Below are positions 1 through 7,630 of a DNA stretch of 9,080 bases, one piece after another. Source of the DNA: Gammaproteobacteria bacterium (GTDB taxonomy: Bacteria > Pseudomonadota > Gammaproteobacteria > Enterobacterales > Kangiellaceae); contig NVTT01000015.1 in NCBI GenBank assembly GCA_002401655.1, forward strand, positions 23,554 to 32,633. Reading direction: 5' to 3'. Both the position numbers and the translations under genes were made by a program. The notes beneath the pieces were generated by a model that saw nothing but the letters and a program-made list of their open reading frames with translations, had not been told where the DNA came from and ran no database searches. The first letter of the stretch is position 1, and each line of letters starts with the position of its first letter.

Positions 1-1013
1 ATATCTGATTCTACAATCGGCTCTCTAACCCATGCGTTCATCACCGCGACCTGATCTTCTGCTGGCTCTTTTACTTCTTTGAAAGTTTCAAATATTTTTC
101 CTTCACCCGCTCTTATGCGTTTAGTCTCTAAATCAATATGCTCTAGCAAGTCTTTTGCTTCACTTTGATTCAGTCTCATATTTGGCATAGCCACACGATT
201 ATATTTTTTATACAAAGCGACTGCGATAGGATCTTTTTTTGCTAGCATTTGATCCGGCGCTTTTAACCAGTCATATAGCCATTGTTTTTCGCGTATATCA
301 ATAACACCGAGCAAATCAGGCCCAACTGCGCCTTTTAATTCATTCCCCGTCAAAGTATGACAAATGGCGCAGCGGGTTCTATATAGTTGCTCGCCCCTTG
401 AAATATTTCTTAACTTTGGTGCATCGGCGTAATCTCTTTTAGTTTGTGGTGCTTTCCATCCATCTAGCCAATTTCCGATTTGATCGGCTAATACGTGTGG
501 ATTTTCAAATGGTGATCGCTTCATCCAACGTCCTGTTTTTTGATTACCAATGATCATACTAACGTTATGATTGTTTGAACCATCTTGAATTTCTTCAATA
601 TATAAGCCCAGTTTTTTTCTAATCTGAATGATGTCTTGTTCATTACCTGTCATAAAATCCCATTTAGCACCAAATTTTTTCCGGTATGAATTCATCACTT
701 GATAAGTATCTACATCGGGATCAATGGTAATAGAATAAATGAAGACATCGTTGCCGATTCGATCGCCTAGGATATTTTGTACTTTAACTAATTGAGCCGT
801 TTCTAAAGGACAGGAATCTGGACAACTAGTATAAATAAAGTTGATGACAACAATTTTATCTTTGAGCATATCATCAAAAAATTTCACTTTTTTTCCGTTA
901 TGATCGGTCAATTCAACATTAGGAAAATATTTTGCACCCCATCTTGCCTCGGCATTAACGAAATTCGAAAAAAGACATAAAGCTATTAAGATAAATGATT
1001 TTGCGTGTTGCAT
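1..1013 (-). CDS. Exported Sco-cytochrome c-PCuAC(?) fusion protein, 3' end outside window
   Basis: 337 codons are visible from the ATG at 1013-1011; the frame runs open off the left edge. GAGA lies 6 nt upstream as ribosome binding site. Residues 1-21 form a signal peptide (basic start, hydrophobic core, likely cut after VNA), so the protein acts outside the cytoplasm. Residues about 22-185 are a Sco1/SenC thioredoxin-fold domain: C64-PDS-C68 is the copper/thiol CxxxC motif and H149 (NHNVS) fits the third copper ligand. Residues about 200-295 are a class I cytochrome c: C215-AI-C218-H219 binds heme, and M276 (AMPNM) is the likely axial ligand, M279 the alternative. After a charged linker, residues 322-337 (VAVMNAWVREP) resemble the first strand of PCuAC (DUF461) copper chaperones; this third domain is cut, so it is tentative. 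Sco and PCuAC proteins are known to metallate the CuA site of cytochrome oxidase. Here the neighbour is a multicopper oxidase, so it may instead serve that enzyme (inference). Sco and cytochrome calls are firm. Confidence 0.9.
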   Translation of the reverse strand, partial: MQHAKSFILIALCLFSNFVNAEARWGAKYFPNVELTDHNGKKVKFFDDMLKDKIVVINFIYTSCPDSCPLETAQLVKVQNILGDRIGNDVFIYSITIDPDVDTYQVMNSYRKKFGAKWDFMTGNEQDIIQIRKKLGLYIEEIQDGSNNHNVSMIIGNQKTGRWMKRSPFENPHVLADQIGNWLDGWKAPQTKRDYADAPKLRNISRGEQLYRTRCAICHTLTGNELKGAVGPDLLGVIDIREKQWLYDWLKAPDQMLAKKDPIAVALYKKYNRVAMPNMRLNQSEAKDLLEHIDLETKRIRAGEGKIFETFKEVKEPAEDQVAVMNAWVREPIVESD

Positions 1014-1070
1014 ATTGATTCTCAAAATATTAATTTTTATAAAGACAGCTTATAAAAGGTTGATACTGTA

Positions 1071-1076
1071 ATTATA
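1071..1076 (-). promoter_or_regulatory. Candidate -10 element upstream of the sco fusion gene
   Basis: The minus strand reads TATAAT, a perfect -10 hexamer, about 58 nt before the start codon. At 16-17 nt spacing there is no good -35 (GGTTTT or GTTTTA), and no TG extension precedes the hexamer. In AT-rich DNA this could be chance. Position supports it: it lies just after the terminator of the upstream gene, where a new promoter would be needed. Confidence 0.3.
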
Positions 1077-1089
1077 GCTCTTTTTTACA

Positions 1090-1124
1090 AAATAAAACCG
1101 CAACAAACAAAGCTTGTTGCGGTT
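1090..1124 (-). terminator. Rho-independent terminator after the multicopper oxidase gene
   Basis: A perfect 11-bp stem (1096-1106 with 1114-1124, AACCGCAACAA arm) has a 7-nt loop. On the minus strand it is followed by TTATTTT, a near-continuous U tract. It lies about 32 nt past the oxidase stop codon (1157) and upstream of the sco fusion gene, so the two genes are probably separate transcription units, or coupled only by read-through. Confidence 0.85.
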
Positions 1125-1156
1125 CATATTTTCTTTGTACAATTTAATTCAGTTAA

Positions 1157-4100
1157 CTAGAATTTACCTGCATTTCTAGCATCGTGAATTAATGTATCAA
1201 TCGTAAATGGTGTAGGACAATTAACGATATGAGGAGAGTTTAAATTCTCAAAATCGAAATTATCTAAACCAATCTGAGGCGGAGCTGGAAACTCTAAGAT
1301 TTCCAACAAACCCTCTTTACGTAGTTGTTTCAACTGATCTAAGCCTTTTACCACGCCGACACTATCCGTCGCAGGCGTTAACCAATGAGCAAAACCGATA
1401 TGCCACATTGGGCTATAAGTTGCTTCTGGCATAAAGTAAGAAGGAACTCCTACCTGACTACCGAAAGGCCCGCCACCCAATATACCATTACCATCAGTAG
1501 GTGTTGGTGGATAACTTGGACGGATAGGTGCTGGTGGTAAGAATTGTATCAATGGTACAGCTGCATCGGCTAAAAACTCATGCTTAGGTATATAAGGTAC
1601 TCCCATTGCACGACCAGGCCCTGCAGGATATGTATCTAATACGATGTAATAAGGTAAGTAATCACCTTCTGCTGACCAAGACTTGTGCAGCTTAAACGAA
1701 ACAGAAGGATTCTCACTTTCTGTATCTAGTGCAACCACATGACCAGACTCGTGTAATCCACCCCAAACATTGCCGTTATACATGCAAGTTGTGTTAGCAG
1801 GGAAATCAGGAAAGCTTGTACACGACTCATCAATTCGATTATGTTCCCATGCCTCATCACCCCATTTGATAATGATTGCATTGAAAACAACATCTTTTCC
1901 TTCATAATTTACTCGACGTAAAGGCGAATAGGTATTTTCATCTGAAACATCAGGAAGTGCATCAGGGTTTTCACAAAGAACACCATTTGCATCGGTTCCA
2001 TCAGAAACTCGACAAGCAGGATTAGCCCAAATTGGATTCGGTACATCACCTTCAAATGTCCAATAGCCATTCTCATCTACAGTGGCTACAGAACTTGCCG
2101 CTTCAGGAGTATTCGCTAAAGCGCCGCCCCAAGCAAGTCCTAATTCTTCAGCAAGGTCTTCATCACTGACATCATGGAGGAAATACCAAACTTCAGTTTC
2201 CACGCCATTTGCATCAATATTAGTTCCTTTAGTTAATGGGAATGTTGCAGTACCACGCTCGTTAATAGGTTCTTCGGCAGATAATGCATCTCCAATCGGT
2301 AAATCAGATATGGTATCTAACTCTCCGATTACGGCGTCTCTTACCCAAACCGATAAAGGATCTAATAGAGGACCATATTGTCCGTAACCATCGCCTGTTC
2401 TTGCGGTTGGCAATGCAACTGTATCAACATAACTTACGCCATCCCAAGAAGGCATTGGTGTAGGCATTAATTTAACTTGCCCAGGATTTTCAATATCCCA
2501 ACGCAATAACATCGCGTGATCTTCATGTTGAGTATTGTGACAATGCTCCATGTATGTTCCCGCAAATTCACGGAATCTTAAGGCGATTTCTACGATACTG
2601 CCACTATCAGGCTGTGGTCCAAGACGGTAAACATCTTTTCTTGCCCATTTTTCCCATTCAGGTGGCGCAACACCATTTCGACGAAGAATAATACCTTCTT
2701 CAAAATGAATGTGTATTGGATGACTCCATGTACCACTGTTGATTAAACGCCATACTTCTAGTCCACCGGAGTTCTTACTCGGAGCAGCTGATAAGCGACG
2801 AGGATCCATATTGAAACCTTTGCCATTATCGGTTTCAATTACCCAAGGTTTGTCATCAGTTGGTGCTCGCTCAAATTCGAAACTTCTGTGGAGTGCATTA
2901 GCTAACTCATCTTCCGTTGGACGACGAATTGGAATCATCGTACGTTTTCCCGCTACAAAATCGACAGGGTTTAAGCTGTTATCTGTACCGATATATTTTT
3001 TAACACGGAACTCTAAGAATTTACCGACAACAGGGTCACCATCCATCCAGCGGTCTGCTACGCCATCACCATCTTCATCTAATGTAGTTGGTGCATAATC
3101 ACCACTTAACACGTCTTCTAATGGAACCACTAGATCAGCAACTTGACCATTTTTGTGTTGCAATAAATTCACAAAATAGAGCTTATCGCCCTCATCAAAA
3201 CTAGCGAAATCAATAATAATGTCATATCGCTCTGCGATCCCATGAGTTGGTAGTTCACCATTTTCAAAATAAACGGTGTGCTCCATAATATTACCGTCGT
3301 TAGCAATCATATGAAATGGAACGCGATCGCCGGCTTCATCAACTAACACGGTTTTAAAATAACGTGAAACCGATCCATTTAACATTCTAAAACGGTAACG
3401 GCGTGCTCTTACATCTAAATAAGGTTTGTATAAAAAGTTAACAGTCATTACATCGCCGATAAAGCCTTTAATATTAAACGGGTTAAACCAAAGTTGCCCG
3501 TCTTCATCGAACGCTTTTTCAGCGAGCAGTAAGTTAACGTCATAATCTCGGTTACCCCAATCTAACGCATCACCACTGGGCATCCTTAGGTTAACGCCAT
3601 CATCAATCGATTCATTACCACGGTCAATTGCGCTGTAGTAATTCATCATTGCTACATCACCTTTGTATACATTTTGTGCCGTGAAATCGAGCATATGATC
3701 ATGGAACCAATGTGTACTCATGGTTTCGCGCCAGTCACCCGGTATTTTTGTAATTCCGCCATTACCGTCTGGCGTACCAGCACGGATATCTTCTGCTTCG
3801 GTATTGATTGAATCGGTACCCGCTAAAATAATCGGCCAGCGATAATCGTAGTATTGACCGGGGAAGAAGAACGCGTTGGCATATCCATCGCTTTCTGCCG
3901 GAGTATGACCATTGTGTTCGTGAGTGGTTATTGTATGTAGACCAAAACCTTTATTGGCTGCTACATCAATCGGTAATGCATTGTAATGACGCATAACCAA
4001 GGGCTCACCGTATTTAACGTTTAATAGCTTTGGAGGGAAAGTTCCGTCAAAAGTCCAAACTGAGTTTGGATCTTGTAAAGGCATATCTGGATGAAATTTT

Positions 4101-4936
4101 ATTTCTATGCCGTTAGTTGTACCGCCAAAACCATCTGCTCCGATCGTATTGTAATATAAACCACCTTCTGCAAATTCACCTGATTGGTATCCATGACGTT
4201 GTTTAGTATCTCGGAAACCTAGATTGGTACGTGCACCACTTTGAGCTGTTTGAAAATACTTTTCTGGAGTGAATTCATCCCATCGTTGATGAGACCAACC
4301 TAGACCCGGTGGTCTACCTTCTGCTGGTGGTGTATCTAATGAACGACCTAAAAATGATTCAATTTCTGATTGCCATGGGTTGGCATCTTCAGTATTTGAA
4401 TATTTTGTTGGTACTGGCCATATTTCTTGAGTTAAAAAAGCTTCTAAATCCGCTCCAACTGGAGACGTTTGGCTATCGCCAGGAGCAGGCAAATTCGACC
4501 AACCATCTGGCGCTTGGGTTGCTGATAAATTCAAAGAACCGGGGCCAAATTCTTCAAAGCGTAGCATTTGTTGAGTAAATTCCTGCGCACCAAACAACGG
4601 ACTAGGGGCACCGTTTGTTGGTACGTTATAAACGCCATTATCTCTTTGATTGGCTTTTTGTAAAACATTTGCGATAGAGGCATCTTCACCTGTTCCAGTT
4701 TCACCACCTTCAAAAGCGCCATGGTTAGCCTCTTCTAAACCTTCGGGTAAATCTCCAAATGTTGGACCTGTTAGCTCCGATGGATCAGGTTCAACAGGTG
4801 GATCAACAACTATAACCGGCGGAGGCGGAGGATCGGGATCATCACTCACTAAATCACACGCACTCAGCGCTAACAATAACGACGCTGAAATAGCCGAAAA
4901 ACCTATGTTTTTCAGTAGCATTTCCTTTGACTTCAT
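1157..4936 (-). CDS. Large multicopper oxidase lipoprotein with long C-terminal extension (1259 aa)
   Basis: I place the start at 4936: AAGGA lies 9 nt upstream and the ATG opens a lipoprotein signal (lipobox LSAC, lipidated Cys27). The frame stays open to an upstream ATG at 5092, but that would bury the signal. A proline-rich tether (about 29-52) follows. Copper motifs are complete and resemble the CotA spore laccase/bilirubin oxidase/phenoxazinone synthase group: H339-E-H341 followed by SDGY; HWFHDH at 409-414 followed by NVYKG; HPIHIH at 739-744; and H798-C799-H800...H804-ED..M809. C799, H804 and M809 have the CotA spacing for the type 1 site, and the other histidines fit the trinuclear cluster. 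So an O2-reducing oxidase outside the cytoplasm is well supported; the substrate is not. A calcium-loop-like DEDGDGVAD sits at 620-628. Residues 53-270 are unrecognised. Residues 820-1259 are an extension ending near VNCPTPF, with five Cys, unlike the compact roughly 500-residue CotA. The gene is complete with no frameshift. Confidence 0.93.
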   Translation of the reverse strand: MKSKEMLLKNIGFSAISASLLLALSACDLVSDDPDPPPPPVIVVDPPVEPDPSELTGPTFGDLPEGLEEANHGAFEGGETGTGEDASIANVLQKANQRDNGVYNVPTNGAPSPLFGAQEFTQQMLRFEEFGPGSLNLSATQAPDGWSNLPAPGDSQTSPVGADLEAFLTQEIWPVPTKYSNTEDANPWQSEIESFLGRSLDTPPAEGRPPGLGWSHQRWDEFTPEKYFQTAQSGARTNLGFRDTKQRHGYQSGEFAEGGLYYNTIGADGFGGTTNGIEIKFHPDMPLQDPNSVWTFDGTFPPKLLNVKYGEPLVMRHYNALPIDVAANKGFGLHTITTHEHNGHTPAESDGYANAFFFPGQYYDYRWPIILAGTDSINTEAEDIRAGTPDGNGGITKIPGDWRETMSTHWFHDHMLDFTAQNVYKGDVAMMNYYSAIDRGNESIDDGVNLRMPSGDALDWGNRDYDVNLLLAEKAFDEDGQLWFNPFNIKGFIGDVMTVNFLYKPYLDVRARRYRFRMLNGSVSRYFKTVLVDEAGDRVPFHMIANDGNIMEHTVYFENGELPTHGIAERYDIIIDFASFDEGDKLYFVNLLQHKNGQVADLVVPLEDVLSGDYAPTTLDEDGDGVADRWMDGDPVVGKFLEFRVKKYIGTDNSLNPVDFVAGKRTMIPIRRPTEDELANALHRSFEFERAPTDDKPWVIETDNGKGFNMDPRRLSAAPSKNSGGLEVWRLINSGTWSHPIHIHFEEGIILRRNGVAPPEWEKWARKDVYRLGPQPDSGSIVEIALRFREFAGTYMEHCHNTQHEDHAMLLRWDIENPGQVKLMPTPMPSWDGVSYVDTVALPTARTGDGYGQYGPLLDPLSVWVRDAVIGELDTISDLPIGDALSAEEPINERGTATFPLTKGTNIDANGVETEVWYFLHDVSDEDLAEELGLAWGGALANTPEAASSVATVDENGYWTFEGDVPNPIWANPACRVSDGTDANGVLCENPDALPDVSDENTYSPLRRVNYEGKDVVFNAIIIKWGDEAWEHNRIDESCTSFPDFPANTTCMYNGNVWGGLHESGHVVALDTESENPSVSFKLHKSWSAEGDYLPYYIVLDTYPAGPGRAMGVPYIPKHEFLADAAVPLIQFLPPAPIRPSYPPTPTDGNGILGGGPFGSQVGVPSYFMPEATYSPMWHIGFAHWLTPATDSVGVVKGLDQLKQLRKEGLLEILEFPAPPQIGLDNFDFENLNSPHIVNCPTPFTIDTLIHDARNAGKF

Positions 4937-5104
4937 TTTACATTTTCCTTTTACTAAATTTTTCGTAAACAAATAGGTTTTTCGCTTGATAAAACTATCC
5001 AAATTATCGGCACAACACACACAAGCATTAATTATTTTTCGTAGTTTCAACTGTGTATTGAGCCAATCAAGAAATTTAAAGCGATTTAACACTCATACTT
5101 AGGG

Positions 5105-5133
5105 AATATAATAGACAAAATGAAATAAAACAA
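5105..5133 (-). promoter_or_regulatory. Candidate promoter of the multicopper oxidase gene
   Basis: The minus strand shows TTGTTT (5133-5128), a 17-nt spacer and TATATT (5110-5105). The -10 matches 5 of 6 consensus bases, the -35 only 3 of 6. It would give a leader of about 160 nt before the ATG at 4936. The 339-nt stretch between the oxidase gene and fusA (4937-5275) shows no coding sequence I can support and no recognisable CueR- or CopR-type copper operator. Confidence 0.35.
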
Positions 5134-5215
5134 GAAAGGTGAAAATAAATTGTAACGTTTTTATTGCCAGCGCATCTATTTATAACGCTTTTGGCATTAT
5201 TACCAAAATAAGACG

Positions 5216-5257
5216 TGAAAACGGGAAGTCCTAACTAGACTTAGAAACCCTGACTTC
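5216..5257 (-). terminator. Weak candidate terminator after fusA
   Basis: About 20 nt past the fusA stop, the minus strand can fold AAGTC/GACTT (5238-5242 with 5226-5230, 7-nt loop) or the alternative GAAGTC/GACTTC pair (5257-5252 with 5230-5225). GTTTTC follows. The stem is short and the U tract is only four bases, so this may be a processing or Rho-assisted site rather than a true intrinsic terminator. Confidence 0.3.
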
Positions 5258-5275
5258 ACATTAGTATAAGCTAAT

Positions 5276-7363
5276 TTAGTAGCTGACAGACTCGACAACT
5301 TTTGCTGGAGCTTCAGCATATTCTAAGAACTCCATAGAGTAACTAGCGCGCCCTTGGGAAGCACTTCTGACGGCGGTTGAATAGCCAAACATTTCACGCA
5401 AAGGAACTTCGGCGTTGATAACTTTACCTGAGGGGTTATCTTCCATTCCATGCACCACCCCTCTTCTACGATTGAGATCACCCATCACATCACCCATATA
5501 TTCTTCTGGAGTAACTACCTCGACCTTCATTATTGGTTCTAACAGAATAGGTTCAGCATCTAGAGTCGCTTGCCGTAAAGCCATAGATGCAGCTATTTTA
5601 AACGCCATTTCGTTAGAGTCAACGTCATGGTAGGAGCCGTCAACCAGTGTAACCTTGATATCGACTAATGGATAACCCGCTAAAATTCCGTTTTGCATTT
5701 GTTCTAAAAGACCTTTTTCAATTGCTGGTATGTAATCTTTAGGAACAACGCCATCCTTAATGTCGTTAACAAATTTAAAACCTTCCCCTTTAGCTGTAGG
5801 CTCCACTTTTAAACAAACATGACCATATTGACCCGTGCCACCCGTTTGCCTTATAAATTTGCCTTCTGCTTCAACACTATTGCGGATCGTTTCTCGATAA
5901 CTTACTTGTGGATTTCCAATATTAGCTTCTACCTGAAATTCTCTTTTCATTCGGTCAACTAATATCTCCAAATGAAGTTCTCCCATTCCAGAAATAATCA
6001 CTTGCCCAGAATCTTCGTCGGTTTTTACTTGAAATGATGGGTCTTCTTTAGCCAACTTATCTAAAGCCACTGCCATTTTATCTTGATCTGAAACTGTTCT
6101 TGGCTCTACGGCAACTGAGATAACGGGGTCAGGAAATTCCATACTCTCCAAAATGATGGGATGATTAACCGCGCAAAATGTATTGCCGGTTGTCACGTCT
6201 TTAAGCCCGATAGCGGCCGCAATATCGCCCGCGTAAACCTCTTTTACTTCTTCTCGGCTATTTGAATGCATTTGAACGATACGTCCAATTCTCTCTTTTT
6301 GCTTTTTTATCGGGTTATAAATTTGGTCGCCTGTTTTTAAGATTCCCGAATAAACTCTAAAAAATGTCAGCGTTCCGACAAATGGGTCTGTTGCGATTTT
6401 GAATGCTAAAGCAGAGAAGGGCTCTTTATCATCCGCTTTTCTTGAAACTGGCGTTTCACCATCCTCAAGCGTTCCTTCAATTGCAGCAATTTCGATTGGA
6501 GACGGTAAATAATCAATCACCGCATCCAATACATTTTGTACGCCTTTATTTTTGAATGCGCTTCCACAGGTAGCCAAAACAATTTCGTTGCTGATAGTAC
6601 GAGTGCGTAACCCCAGCTTTATTTCTTCATTTGATAGATCACCATCCTCTAGATACTTATCCATCAATTCTTCATTCGCCTCAGCTGCAGCTTCTATCAT
6701 TAGCTCTCGATAATCTTCGCTTTGAGATTGAAGTTCCGCCGGGATTTCAGAATATTCAAAAGTCATTCCCTTATCATTATTTTTCCAATAAACCGCTTTC
6801 ATTTTAATTAAGTCAATCACGCCTTCAAATTCTTCTTCCGCACCAATTGGTAATTGTATGGGTACGGTGGTTGCTCCTAACCGCTTTTCAATTTGTTCGA
6901 TTACTCGAATAAAGTCTGCACCAGCTCTATCCATTTTATTGATGAAGACTATCCTCGGAACGTTATATTTATCAGCTTGACGCCAAACTGTTTCTGACTG
7001 AGGCTCAACGCCCGATGATGCGCAAAAAACCACTATAGCACCATCTAACACTCTCAAAGATCGCTCCACTTCTATTGTGAAGTCTACATGCCCTGGAGTA
7101 TCAATGATGTTAAGTCGATGTAGTTCGAATTGCTTGTCCATTCCTTGCCAAAAGGTCGTTGTAGCGGCTGAGGTAATGGTTATTCCACGCTCCTGCTCCT
7201 GCTCCATCCAATCCATGGTGGCGGCACCGTCATGTACTTCACCCATTCTATGAGAAAGCCCTGTGTAATATAGAATTCTTTCAGTGGTTGTGGTTTTGCC
7301 AGCATCAACGTGTGCAATAATTCCTATATTTCTATATCTTTCAATGGGCGTAGTTCTTGGCAT
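5276..7363 (-). CDS. fusA: Translation elongation factor G (EF-G)
   Basis: This ribosomal translocase GTPase moves tRNA and mRNA after peptide bond formation and splits ribosomes with recycling factor. Its 695 residues are close to the usual roughly 700 and align along their length with E. coli EF-G. GTPase motifs are intact: P-loop A17-HVDAGKT, switch I R59-GIT, D88-TPGH with catalytic H92, N142-KMD and G267-SAFK. Domain II follows at about 310-400, domain III near 410-490 ([11 protein letters not shown]), the S5-like domain IV from about 490 (GGTGQYGHV) and domain V near 610 (EPIMKVEV). Position 510 is Thr where Arg or Lys is common. The ATG at 7363 has only a weak AGAAGA ribosome binding site 7 nt upstream, preceded by a small hairpin (7384-7397). 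The gene sits in str-operon order after rpsG, but an intrinsic terminator and a repeat lie between them. I see no convincing own promoter; TATATA at 7402-7407 could be a -10 but lacks a matching -35. No tuf gene follows. Confidence 0.98.
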   Translation of the reverse strand: MPRTTPIERYRNIGIIAHVDAGKTTTTERILYYTGLSHRMGEVHDGAATMDWMEQEQERGITITSAATTTFWQGMDKQFELHRLNIIDTPGHVDFTIEVERSLRVLDGAIVVFCASSGVEPQSETVWRQADKYNVPRIVFINKMDRAGADFIRVIEQIEKRLGATTVPIQLPIGAEEEFEGVIDLIKMKAVYWKNNDKGMTFEYSEIPAELQSQSEDYRELMIEAAAEANEELMDKYLEDGDLSNEEIKLGLRTRTISNEIVLATCGSAFKNKGVQNVLDAVIDYLPSPIEIAAIEGTLEDGETPVSRKADDKEPFSALAFKIATDPFVGTLTFFRVYSGILKTGDQIYNPIKKQKERIGRIVQMHSNSREEVKEVYAGDIAAAIGLKDVTTGNTFCAVNHPIILESMEFPDPVISVAVEPRTVSDQDKMAVALDKLAKEDPSFQVKTDEDSGQVIISGMGELHLEILVDRMKREFQVEANIGNPQVSYRETIRNSVEAEGKFIRQTGGTGQYGHVCLKVEPTAKGEGFKFVNDIKDGVVPKDYIPAIEKGLLEQMQNGILAGYPLVDIKVTLVDGSYHDVDSNEMAFKIAASMALRQATLDAEPILLEPIMKVEVVTPEEYMGDVMGDLNRRRGVVHGMEDNPSGKVINAEVPLREMFGYSTAVRSASQGRASYSMEFLEYAEAPAKVVESVSY

Positions 7364-7383
7364 GACAATATCTTCTTGGTTAG

Positions 7384-7397
7384 GGGAAATGCTTCCC
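7384..7397 (-). other. Small hairpin in the fusA leader
   Basis: GGGAA pairs with TTCCC (7393-7397 with 7384-7388) across a 4-nt loop, ending 7 nt upstream of the weak fusA ribosome binding site. It could influence ribosome access or mRNA stability. A 5-bp stem can occur by chance. Confidence 0.3.
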
Positions 7398-7425
7398 TCT
7401 TTATATAGTAGTTAATCTTACGCTT

Positions 7426-7536
7426 CCCCTTTGCGAAGGGGGGCTAGGGGGGATTTAACGGGCTTACAAATGAGCGAGCCCTTACGGAAACAACTCTCAC
7501 TCTGTAAATCCCCCTCAATCCCCCTTCGCAAAGGGG
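7426..7536. repeat. MITE-like inverted repeat between rpsG and fusA
   Basis: Two 32-nt arms (7426-7457 and 7505-7536) are inverted copies with about four mismatches, all in a 6-nt block. Each arm starts with CCCCTTTGCGAAGGGGG, itself a hairpin (CCCCTT/AAGGGG, TGCG loop), and ends GGGGATTTA. The 47-nt centre has its own hairpin, GGGCT/AGCCC (7460-7464 with 7477-7481). A 7-bp direct repeat, TAATCTT (7413-7419 and 7553-7559), flanks the element and may be a target duplication, though it is not flush with the arms. No open frame here looks genuine. This is a non-coding palindromic element; I recall similar CCCCTT-TGCG-AAGGGG repeats as dispersed multicopy elements in other bacteria, but cannot search. 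Confidence 0.75.
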
Positions 7537-7560
7537 GAGGTTTTACTTATTCTAATCTTC

Positions 7561-7597
7561 AAAAACAAAAAAGCCGACTACTAGTGTCGGCTTTTTT
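7561..7597 (-). terminator. Rho-independent terminator after rpsG
   Basis: A perfect inverted repeat, 7567-7578 with 7586-7597, has GC core GCCGAC/GTCGGC and a 7-nt loop. On the minus strand the stem runs into TTTTTTGTTTTT. A matching run on the plus strand makes it look bidirectional. It starts about 33 nt after the rpsG stop, so most rpsL-rpsG transcripts should end here, before fusA. Confidence 0.88.
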
Positions 7598-7630
7598 AAC
7601 AACTGATTTTGCTTACCAGTGGTGTAGTTT

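Noticed and set aside
2082..4976. Several plus- and minus-strand open frames overlapping the oxidase gene (such as 2082-2387, 2739-3098, 4309-4578, 4531-4722, 4650-4976)
   Set aside because: They are antisense or out of frame to a well-supported gene and have low-complexity, domain-free translations.
4937..5092. N-terminal 52-residue extension of the oxidase from an ATG at 5092
   Set aside because: It would place a lysine-rich, non-conserved stretch ahead of a normal lipoprotein signal; the ATG at 4936 has a good ribosome binding site.
5165..5208. Overlapping hairpins TGCCA/TGGCA and TTTTGG/CCAAAA between fusA and the oxidase gene
   Set aside because: Short, AT-rich, mutually exclusive stems without a U tract; no basis to call a terminator or operator.
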